A stretch of 9,380 nucleotides of DNA from an uncultured Chlorobiaceae bacterium (GTDB lineage: Bacteria; Bacteroidota; Chlorobiia; Chlorobiales; Chlorobiaceae), in the NCBI GenBank assembly GCA_903904495.1, contig CAIVCU010000326.1, forward strand, positions 1 to 9,380. Direction: 5' to 3'. The stretch's first letter is position 1; each line of letters starts with the position of its first letter. The position numbers and the translations under genes were made by a program. A model generated the notes under the pieces. It searched no databases. It worked only from the letters and a program-made list of their open reading frames with translations, and was not told the DNA's origin. Positions 1-5,997 of this stretch are shown in pieces.

Positions 1-1154
1 TCGACTCCAATAGTCTTGAAAAAGCCTCTGAAGCTGCTGCAATAGAGCTGAAACTATTGACAGAGAGGATTTTTGCCGCAGCAGGCTCTGAGTTCAATAT
101 CGATTCACCCAAACAGCTTGCACATATCCTGTTCGATGTGCTTGCTCTACCAGCAAAAAAAACAACAAAAACCGGTTTTTCAACCAATGTCGAAGTGCTT
201 GAAGAACTTGCTCCGCTTCACCCTGTTGCAAGTGACCTGTTGGAGTACAGGAGTCTCCAGAAACTGAAGAATACCTATATAGATGCTTTACCAAAAATTG
301 TAAACCCTCGAACCGGCAGACTGCACACCTCCTTTAACCAGCAAATCACTGCGACAGGGAGACTTTCGTCTTCTAAACCGAACCTGCAGAACATCCCTAT
401 ACGTACCACACTGGGAAAAGAGATCCGCAGGGCTTTCATTCCCTCATCTCCTGAAAAATGGCTTCTCTCTGCGGATTATTCGCAGATCGAACTTCGGATT
501 GCTGCTGAAATCTCCGGTGATCCACAGCTTCTTGACGCATTCCGCAACCGTGAAGACATCCACACTGCAACTGCAAGAGTGATATTCGGCACGAATGAGA
601 TTGACAGTGATATGCGGCGCAAAGCAAAAGAGGTAAATTTCGGAGTACTCTATGGCATCATGCCTTTCGGACTCTCAAAAAGACTCAGTATTACACAAAA
701 AGAGGCAAAAGCAATTATTGACACCTACATCTCGAAATATCCCGGACTGTTCAATGCACTGCAAAACATTATAGTAGCAGGAAGAACAAATGGCTATGTT
801 TCAACCCTTCTTGGACGGCGCCGTTATATTGCTGATCTCAACAGCCGCAATACAAACCTGAAGAAAGCTGCTGAACGGGCAGCCATGAATACCCCGATCC
901 AGGGGACCGCTGCTGATATCATTAAATGCGCCATGATACTCTGCAGTCAGCGCTTGCGTGACGAGAAAATGAAATCCACCATGCTTCTGCAGGTACATGA
1001 CGAACTCCTTTTTGAAACCACTGATGAGGAAAAAGAGTCGCTTGCTGATCTGGTTGAGCATGCAATGATCGATGCAGCAATAACTTGCGGGCTCAAGACA
1101 GTACCTGTCGAGGTAGACACCGGTTTTGGAAAAAACTGGCTTGAAGCCCACTAA
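1..1154 (+). CDS. polA: DNA polymerase I, C-terminal polymerase domain (5' end outside window)
   Basis: Partial gene. The reading frame is open from base 3, so the protein begins before the window; the TTG at 57 lies inside the frame and is not the start. The visible 383 residues cover part of the thumb and all of the palm and fingers of a family A polymerase, which fills gaps and replaces Okazaki primers. Counting from the codon at 57, motif A is DYSQIELR with catalytic Asp140. Motif B is RRKAKEVNFGVLYG, with Arg187, Lys191 and Phe195 matching E. coli R754, K758 and F762; Phe here is the usual cellular type that discriminates against dideoxynucleotides. Motif C is QVHDELLFE with His314, Asp315 and Glu316. 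The protein ends in NWLEAH, close to the E. coli NWDQAH end, so the C-terminus is complete. Whether the missing part has 5'-3' and 3'-5' exonuclease domains cannot be seen. Identity is secure. Confidence 0.97.
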   Translation, partial: DSNSLEKASEAAAIELKLLTERIFAAAGSEFNIDSPKQLAHILFDVLALPAKKTTKTGFSTNVEVLEELAPLHPVASDLLEYRSLQKLKNTYIDALPKIVNPRTGRLHTSFNQQITATGRLSSSKPNLQNIPIRTTLGKEIRRAFIPSSPEKWLLSADYSQIELRIAAEISGDPQLLDAFRNREDIHTATARVIFGTNEIDSDMRRKAKEVNFGVLYGIMPFGLSKRLSITQKEAKAIIDTYISKYPGLFNALQNIIVAGRTNGYVSTLLGRRRYIADLNSRNTNLKKAAERAAMNTPIQGTAADIIKCAMILCSQRLRDEKMKSTMLLQVHDELLFETTDEEKESLADLVEHAMIDAAITCGLKTVPVEVDTGFGKNWLEAH

Positions 1155-1157
1155 TCA

Positions 1158-1187
1158 TTGACTTATAAAAAAAAGTTTAATTATATT
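1158..1187 (+). promoter_or_regulatory. Candidate sigma-70-type promoter upstream of the M23 peptidase gene
   Basis: TTGACT at 1158-1163 and TATATT at 1182-1187 are separated by 18 bases (17 if TTATAT at 1181-1186 is taken). They lie in the AT-rich 82-base gap between the polA stop and the next start. The match to the -35/-10 consensus is good and the position suits transcription of the four genes that follow. AT-rich gaps yield such matches by chance, and primary sigma factors of this lineage may prefer other sequences, so this is a candidate only. Confidence 0.4.
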
Positions 1188-1236
1188 TGTCCATCATTCT
1201 CGACTATCCTTTTCAGGTAAACAATCCGGATCCTGC

Positions 1237-2019
1237 ATGACTTCACTAAACCGAATTATAAATCTGTCTGGAATTGACAGAAAAGTGCAGGCATTTGTTT
1301 TTTCGCGCCTCTCTATAGAAAATTTTCTCTGCTCACTCGCTCTCCTTACCTCTCTTTTATTGGCACCATCAACATTACTGGCTGAAGAAAAACTGCCGGC
1401 TGAGGCCAGTCAGAAAAACACTTCCTCCAAAACAACTGAAGGATTACTTGCAAGTACTGAGCAAATGATTGAGGAACTGATCCGTCAGATTGATCTCCAG
1501 AAAGAGAACACCATGGAAAAAGGTGAACTCATTGAAAATCCCAATCCGACCTCTTTTTTTTCAAGCCTACCTAATATCAGACCTGTCGGCGGATCAATTA
1601 CCAGCAATTTTGGTTTCCGCGTTCACCCGGTCTACCATATCAACCTTTTTCATGCCGGAATTGATTTTTCTGTACCTGAAGGCACAAGAGTCCAGTCTAC
1701 AGGCGATGGCATTGTAGCTTATTCAGGCTATGACAAGGGGTATGGGCAAAAGGTTACTATAAATCATGGCTACGGCTTTAAAACAGTCTATGCCCATCTT
1801 TCAAAATCGCTGGTACGCCAAGGCCAGAAGGTAAAGCGCGGTGACATCATTGCTCTTTCTGGAAATACAGGTGTATCGACCGGGCCGCACATGCACTATG
1901 AAGTTCACAAGAACAATGTCATAGTCAATCCGACCGCTTACTTCTTTAATGGAACAAATCCGGATAAGTTTATCACAATACAAACGCCTGCACCTGAAGA
2001 AAAAGACAATAACTCTTAA
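1237..2019 (+). CDS. Exported M23-family (LytM/lysostaphin-type) peptidoglycan endopeptidase
   Basis: A 260-residue secreted zinc metallopeptidase expected to cut peptide cross-links of peptidoglycan in the periplasm. Residues about 30-49 form a hydrophobic segment (core LALLTSLLLAPSTLLA) followed by EEK, which looks like a Sec signal peptide with a long n-region. A GTG in frame at 1285 (residue 17) would shorten that region and is a possible true start. Residues about 68-98 are charged and heptad-like, probably a short helix or coiled coil. The M23 domain spans about 113-235, and all zinc ligands are present: His139 and Asp143 (HAGID), His187 (YAHL) and His218/His220 (GPHMHYE). This argues for an active enzyme rather than a degenerate activator of the EnvC/NlpD kind. 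The acidic tail has no transmembrane segment. The next gene starts 24 bases downstream, suggesting co-transcription with it and the Omp85 gene. The precise cleavage specificity cannot be read from sequence. Confidence 0.92.
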   Translation: MTSLNRIINLSGIDRKVQAFVFSRLSIENFLCSLALLTSLLLAPSTLLAEEKLPAEASQKNTSSKTTEGLLASTEQMIEELIRQIDLQKENTMEKGELIENPNPTSFFSSLPNIRPVGGSITSNFGFRVHPVYHINLFHAGIDFSVPEGTRVQSTGDGIVAYSGYDKGYGQKVTINHGYGFKTVYAHLSKSLVRQGQKVKRGDIIALSGNTGVSTGPHMHYEVHKNNVIVNPTAYFFNGTNPDKFITIQTPAPEEKDNNS

Positions 2020-2043
2020 ACTGAATAAATCAATCGAAGTAGT

Positions 2044-2271
2044 ATGTACTGGAATTTAGATCTTGCCCGTTATATAGCCGACGCACCATGGCCCGTCACA
2101 AAAGATGAACTGATTAATTACGCAAATAGAACCGGAGCGCCGCAACAGGTGATCGAAAACCTGCAGGATCTTCCGGAAAGTGATGATATGTATGAAAGCC
2201 TTGACGAAATATGGCCTGACTATCCTACTGACGAAGACTTTGGCTACAGTGATGAAGAGCCATTAACATAG
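2044..2271 (+). CDS. DUF2795-like small acidic protein
   Basis: A 75-residue protein without signal peptide, membrane segment or cysteine. It opens with MYWNLDLARYIADAPWPVTKDELINY, written here as MYWNLDLARYI then ADAPWPVTKDELINY; this helix, Trp-Pro turn and helix pattern is what I recall for DUF2795 proteins of Chlorobi and Bacteroidetes. The assignment is from memory of the family, not a search. Residues about 30-44 (RTGAPQQVIENLQDL) form a second likely helix, and the last 30 residues are strongly acidic with repeated aromatic-acidic pairs (IWPDYP, DEDFGYSDEE). The function of the family is not known to me. The ATG at 2044 has no strong ribosome-binding site. The gene lies 24 bases after the peptidase gene, and its TAG stop directly abuts the open frame of the Omp85 gene, so translation of the two may be coupled. 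Confidence 0.8.
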   Translation: MYWNLDLARYIADAPWPVTKDELINYANRTGAPQQVIENLQDLPESDDMYESLDEIWPDYPTDEDFGYSDEEPLT

Positions 2272-2283
2272 GAAAACGGAATT
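2270..2283 (+). promoter_or_regulatory. Shine-Dalgarno AGGA and non-standard ATT start proposed for the Omp85 gene
   Basis: AGGA at 2270-2273 overlaps the TAG stop (2269-2271) of the upstream gene and sits seven bases before ATT at 2281-2283. In the Omp85 frame there is no ATG, GTG or TTG between the in-frame stop at 2269 and the TTG at 2356, yet a good signal peptide is encoded there. ATT is a rare but known bacterial start (E. coli infC). The alternative is GTG at 2291, which is one frame off and would need one extra T, or two fewer, in the 11-T tract at 2294-2304. Confidence 0.4.
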
Positions 2284-4524
2284 CGCTTCAGTGTTTTTTT
2301 TTTTAAAACTTCCTTTTTTTTCAGAGCAAAAGCTTGGACTCTTCTTGCTCTTCTTTTGCTCTGTGTCATACCGGCATATGGTCAGTCAGTCAGCGCTGGT
2401 AGTGACCAATCCTCAACGTTGCCCTTTGTAGGCAAGGTAATCTTCACGGGCAATAAAGCGACCAGTAAAGAGGAGCTCACCCAAGTTATTGCCACATCCG
2501 AACACACCTCCTTCCTTGGACTGGGCCTGTTTGGCAGCGCACTTAAACCCTTCAATACTGAGGAATTTGAAAAAGATCTCAGCCTCATAAAAAAACTCTA
2601 TACCTATAAGGGGTACTTTTTTACCGACGTGAGCTCCACGATTGTCAAAAAAGACAACGGGAAGATGGTGGATCTGAACATTACGATCCGTGAAAATGAA
2701 CCATCAATAATTGATTCACTGAAATACGAAGGACTTGAGAAGATTTCAAGGGAACTTAAAGCCCACTATCTTGATCAAAAGCGCCTGAAAGTCAACGATG
2801 TATTTTCCGTTGAGCGACTGATCGAGGAACGGAACCGTACAATTTCCTTTTTCAAAGAAGAGGGTTTTGCTTTTTTTCATGAGGACAGTATCCGCATCAA
2901 GGTTGATACCGTTGGAAATCGTGCCGGAGTGCTGTTCAAGCTCAGCCTGCCAGACCAGCTGAAATATGGACCTATCCATGCAGTCGTTCACAACTCCGTA
3001 AGAAGCGACACCAGGCCATCTGAAAAATCGTTTACAAAAGATAATATCAGCGGCAAAGTTATTGGAAAAGAGAAGATAGCCACTGATCTTATTACCTCTG
3101 CCATTGCATTCCGCCCCGGGAAAGTGACTCAGCAAAGCCTTGAACAGCGGACCCTGCAGAATTTTGGCATCACCAATATTTTTTCGTCCATTTACCTCAG
3201 TCCTGACTCAGTCCGTTCAGGTGAACTCTACACAACCATACATCTTGAAACGGCACCAAGGCACCAGATAGAACCAAAATTACTGGTTGACAACCGTTAT
3301 GGATCACTGTTTTTCGCTGGTTCTCTTGCTTATGAAAACAAAAACCTGCTGGGGGGGGCGGAACAGTTCCAGACCTCAGGAGAATTTGGCACTCAGATCG
3401 GCAACCGCAACAGTGTGCTTCAAAACCTTGACCCTACCCAATACGCGAAGGTTATCCCCTATGAATTCAATCTGAAAAGCAGCCTTGTCATGCCGGTTCT
3501 TAAAAAACCGGGGAACTCCTATGCCATGACTGCTGAATACGCAAGCACCATACAACCTGTACTGCTTTCAACCCAGAATGTACTTGTCCGTGGATCTTAC
3601 AATGCTAATTTGAGTCAATCCTCAAGTCTTAAGTTCGATTTTTTTGAAGTTGAACTGGTTAAGAGTGACTCCCTCAGAGGATTCAAACAGCTATTCACAA
3701 AGAATCTAGCCCAGAATATCGGCATTAATCCCGCCAACAGCGCAGCTGTCAACGCGGGCATTGACAGTCTTCTGCAAACCCATATCGATCAGACATTCCG
3801 GCTTCGCTACAACTTCACTAACCGCAAAAGCGTTCCAGCTGAAAAAACGATCTGGAACCTCGACCTTCTTCTTGAAGATTGCGGAACCATCCCCTGGCTG
3901 ATCGACAAATATCTCGACACCAGAACATATAACGGATTCACCAGCAAAGACCCGCAAATATTCGGAACAACGTACACTCAGTATATAAAAGTCGAACCCG
4001 GACTCAGCTTTATTGAAAACATCTCACCACAAAATCAAATTGCCGTTAGAGGGGAGATCGGATGGATGACACCATGGGGCAAAGCTGAAACAACCCCTCA
4101 GGAACGACGTTTTTATGCCGGCGGGGCAAACAGCATGAGAGGATGGCTTTTCAATACCCTCGGTCCCGACAACAGCACAAGCAATGCTGCGGCAAATTTC
4201 GGCGCAGACATCAAACTGGAACTTAATCTGGAATACAGGCTTAAATTTTTCAAGCTTTTCCGCCAATCATCGGGAATAACCATCTTTTCCGATATGGGAA
4301 ATATATGGGACAGGACAGGCCCTTATGCTTTTAATCTGAAATCCATGGTTGATAACTACGCATGGGATGCCGGTATTGGTCTGAGAATAGGATCTCCTAT
4401 CGGGCCTTTCCGCTTTGATTTTGCCTATAAACTGCGTGACCCGACTCAGACTGAGGCATGGCGAATGTCAACATGGAAGCTCAAAGACTTTACCTTCAAT
4501 TTTGGAATTGGCGAAGCTTTTTAA
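2281..4524 (+). CDS. BamA/TamA-family (Omp85) outer-membrane protein, TamL-like
   Basis: An outer-membrane protein of the Omp85 superfamily, which inserts or exports beta-barrel proteins. From the proposed ATT start it has 747 residues. Residues about 1-34 form a signal peptide: basic n-region, hydrophobic core WTLLALLLLCVIPAYG, likely cleavage near AYG-Q. Cys28 is not in a convincing lipobox. Three POTRA-like segments follow at about 47-139, 143-221 and 228-323, then a beta-barrel at about 328-747. Barrel hallmarks are the loop-6 motif MRGW at 619-622 (BamA has VRGF) and a C-terminal strand FTFNFGIGEAF ending in Phe, the usual signal for barrel assembly. The RFDFAYKLRDP stretch before it resembles Bacteroidetes TamL proteins, so a TamA-like role is as likely as BamA. 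The first conventional start, TTG at 2356, would remove the n-region of the signal peptide and is unlikely. The gene lies between the DUF2795-like gene and rpe, with 45 bases before rpe. Family certain; subfamily and start uncertain. Confidence 0.9.
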   Translation: MRFSVFFFKTSFFFRAKAWTLLALLLLCVIPAYGQSVSAGSDQSSTLPFVGKVIFTGNKATSKEELTQVIATSEHTSFLGLGLFGSALKPFNTEEFEKDLSLIKKLYTYKGYFFTDVSSTIVKKDNGKMVDLNITIRENEPSIIDSLKYEGLEKISRELKAHYLDQKRLKVNDVFSVERLIEERNRTISFFKEEGFAFFHEDSIRIKVDTVGNRAGVLFKLSLPDQLKYGPIHAVVHNSVRSDTRPSEKSFTKDNISGKVIGKEKIATDLITSAIAFRPGKVTQQSLEQRTLQNFGITNIFSSIYLSPDSVRSGELYTTIHLETAPRHQIEPKLLVDNRYGSLFFAGSLAYENKNLLGGAEQFQTSGEFGTQIGNRNSVLQNLDPTQYAKVIPYEFNLKSSLVMPVLKKPGNSYAMTAEYASTIQPVLLSTQNVLVRGSYNANLSQSSSLKFDFFEVELVKSDSLRGFKQLFTKNLAQNIGINPANSAAVNAGIDSLLQTHIDQTFRLRYNFTNRKSVPAEKTIWNLDLLLEDCGTIPWLIDKYLDTRTYNGFTSKDPQIFGTTYTQYIKVEPGLSFIENISPQNQIAVRGEIGWMTPWGKAETTPQERRFYAGGANSMRGWLFNTLGPDNSTSNAAANFGADIKLELNLEYRLKFFKLFRQSSGITIFSDMGNIWDRTGPYAFNLKSMVDNYAWDAGIGLRIGSPIGPFRFDFAYKLRDPTQTEAWRMSTWKLKDFTFNFGIGEAF
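2294..2304 (+). repeat. 11-T homopolymer in the Omp85 leader
   Basis: Eleven consecutive T bases, followed by a second run of eight T at 2314-2321. Both lie in the part of the Omp85 frame that encodes the n-region of the signal peptide (Phe-rich). Runs of this length are prone to slippage in replication, transcription and sequencing. With 12 T, GTG at 2291 would be in frame with the signal peptide. Confidence 0.85.
3351..3358 (+). repeat. 8-G homopolymer inside the Omp85 coding region
   Basis: Eight consecutive G bases encode part of NLLGGAEQF near the beginning of the barrel domain. The frame is intact as written. Gain or loss of one G would truncate the protein before most of the barrel. 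Confidence 0.8.
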
Positions 4525-4569
4525 TTATTTGGCGGGTTAATCTTTTTTCACAATTCAGGCAGTATCATC

Positions 4570-5235
4570 ATGCAAGCATTATCAACACTTCTTGCTCCAT
4601 CTATTCTTTCAGCTGACTTCACCAATCTTAAACACTCAATAGAGTTAGCCGAAAAAGCGGGAGTGGACTGGATACACTGCGACGTCATGGACGGCAACTT
4701 TGTTCCCAATATCACCTTTGGCCCATTTATTGTTCAAGCCATTGCCGAATGTACATCCCTGATTATCGACACACATCTGATGATTGCTGCTCCGGATCGT
4801 TTCATTGAGGATTTTGTCAAAGCAGGTTCACACCAGATCACCGTCCACCAGGAAGCCTGCCCGCATCTTCACCGCACCATTCAGTTCATCAAAAGTCTCG
4901 GGGTAAAAGCAGGTGTGTCGATCAATCCCGCAACCCCGGTCTCGACACTCGAGTCCATTCTGCCGGATCTCGATCTTGTTCTTCTGATGTCAGTTAATCC
5001 CGGCTTCGGGGGGCAAAAGTTTATACCTTCATCGATTGGAAAAATCCGGCAGCTCCACGAAATGCGCACGCGCCTGAATCCAAATATGGTCATCGCCATT
5101 GACGGCGGTATTACGGAGGAAAATGCTCAGGCAGTAGTTTCAGCCGGCGCCGACTCCCTGATTGCCGGCACAGCTTTCTTCAAGTCAGCTGATCCGGTAA
5201 AAACTGCAGCTGCAATTAAGGCTATGACCAGATAA
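4570..5235 (+). CDS. rpe: Ribulose-phosphate 3-epimerase
   Basis: A 221-residue cytoplasmic TIM-barrel enzyme that interconverts D-ribulose 5-phosphate and D-xylulose 5-phosphate in the pentose phosphate and Calvin pathways. Full length for the family (about 215-230). The N-terminal strand is LAPSILSADF at 8-17. Metal and catalytic residues are present: His36 and Asp38 in HCDVMDGNFVPN, His69 in DTHLM, and Asp178 in IDGGI; Asp38 and Asp178 are the acid/base pair. VNPGFGGQ at 142-149 is the phosphate/lid loop, and AGTAFF at 199-204 completes phosphate binding. The ATG at 4570 places the first strand at the normal distance, though no clear Shine-Dalgarno precedes it. It is the last gene of the + strand train, 45 bases after the Omp85 gene. 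Its last 14 bases overlap the 3' end of trpC on the other strand. In an organism fixing carbon by the reverse TCA cycle, as green sulfur bacteria do, its role would be pentose phosphate synthesis. Confidence 0.97.
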   Translation: MQALSTLLAPSILSADFTNLKHSIELAEKAGVDWIHCDVMDGNFVPNITFGPFIVQAIAECTSLIIDTHLMIAAPDRFIEDFVKAGSHQITVHQEACPHLHRTIQFIKSLGVKAGVSINPATPVSTLESILPDLDLVLLMSVNPGFGGQKFIPSSIGKIRQLHEMRTRLNPNMVIAIDGGITEENAQAVVSAGADSLIAGTAFFKSADPVKTAAAIKAMTR

Positions 5236-5992
5236 GCTCGCGAAGTTCAGCACTTGTATGCAGCCCTTCTCCTATCAGCACGGCATCGAATGATGCCTGC
5301 CTCATAAGGGTAATGTCAGCTGCGGTTTTCATGCCGCTTTCAGCAACAGCAACAACCCCATCGGGAATAAAGGGTCGAAGCTGTATTGAAGTTTCAAGCT
5401 TGAGAGAAAAGTCTTTCAGATCCCGGTTGTTGACCCCGATCACCAAAGCGCCATGTTCAAGAGCCTTGTCCAGCTCTTTTCGGTCATGCACCTCCACGAG
5501 CACATGAAGACCTATGCCAAGTGCGAGCTGCAGATAATCGCTGAACTGGTTTGCATCAAGCGCGGCTACGATAAGCAGAATAGCATCGGCACCGATCAGC
5601 CGGGACTCAAAAATCTGGGATTCATCGATAATGAAATCCTTGCGAAGTACCGGCAGGGAAAAGGAATGGCTGACCAGCTGAAGATAGTCGTTTGAACCCT
5701 GAAAAAAATTCCTATCTGTAAGCACGGAATAAGCGGCGGCACCAAGCTCTTCATATCGCCGGGCAATGGCAACAGGATCAAAATCGCTGACAATAAGACC
5801 ACGGGAGGGAGAAGCTTTTTTGATCTCCGCAATAAGCTTTAACCCTCCATCTATACCTTTGAGCGCACCGGTAAAATCACGGGTCGCAGTAAAAAAGGCC
5901 TGCTCGGCAACGTAACGTTGTGAGGGTTTCTCTTTTTTAAGTTCCAGTATTTCCCGCTGTTTTTCCTCTAATATCCTGGTGAGATAGGTCAT
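5222..5992 (-). CDS. trpC: Indole-3-glycerol phosphate synthase
   Basis: A 256-residue cytoplasmic TIM-barrel enzyme converting 1-(2-carboxyphenylamino)-1-deoxyribulose 5-phosphate to indole-3-glycerol phosphate, the fourth committed step of tryptophan synthesis. The protein is monofunctional: there is no TrpF domain. Catalytic residues, matched to the Sulfolobus enzyme, are all visible: Glu56 and Lys58 in AEIKKASPS, Lys118 in LRKDFI, Glu167 in LVEVHD, Asn188 in GVNNRDL, and Glu218-Ser219 in AESG. The N-terminal helix (MTYLTRILEEKQREI) is typical of the family and supports the ATG at 5992. The start lies five bases after the carB stop and has no Shine-Dalgarno, so translation is probably coupled to carB. 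No other trp gene is in the window, so the pathway is dispersed here. The 3' end overlaps rpe by 14 bases tail to tail. Confidence 0.97.
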   Translation of the reverse strand: MTYLTRILEEKQREILELKKEKPSQRYVAEQAFFTATRDFTGALKGIDGGLKLIAEIKKASPSRGLIVSDFDPVAIARRYEELGAAAYSVLTDRNFFQGSNDYLQLVSHSFSLPVLRKDFIIDESQIFESRLIGADAILLIVAALDANQFSDYLQLALGIGLHVLVEVHDRKELDKALEHGALVIGVNNRDLKDFSLKLETSIQLRPFIPDGVVAVAESGMKTAADITLMRQASFDAVLIGEGLHTSAELRELIWS

Positions 5993-5997
5993 AACAT

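Noticed and set aside
57..59. TTG at 57 as start of the polymerase gene
   Set aside because: The frame is open to the left edge and already encodes a helical polymerase I segment before this codon, so the gene is cut by the window rather than starting here.
167..180. Perfect 14-base palindrome AAAAACCGGTTTTT inside polA
   Set aside because: It lies within coding sequence for a variable, lysine-rich thumb segment, has no loop or T-tail context of a terminator, and no second copy was noticed. Chance A/T-rich symmetry is the simplest reading.
801..1151. Reverse-strand open frame of 116 codons opposite polA
   Set aside because: It lies fully opposite conserved polymerase motifs and its product shows no recognisable domain; a shadow frame.
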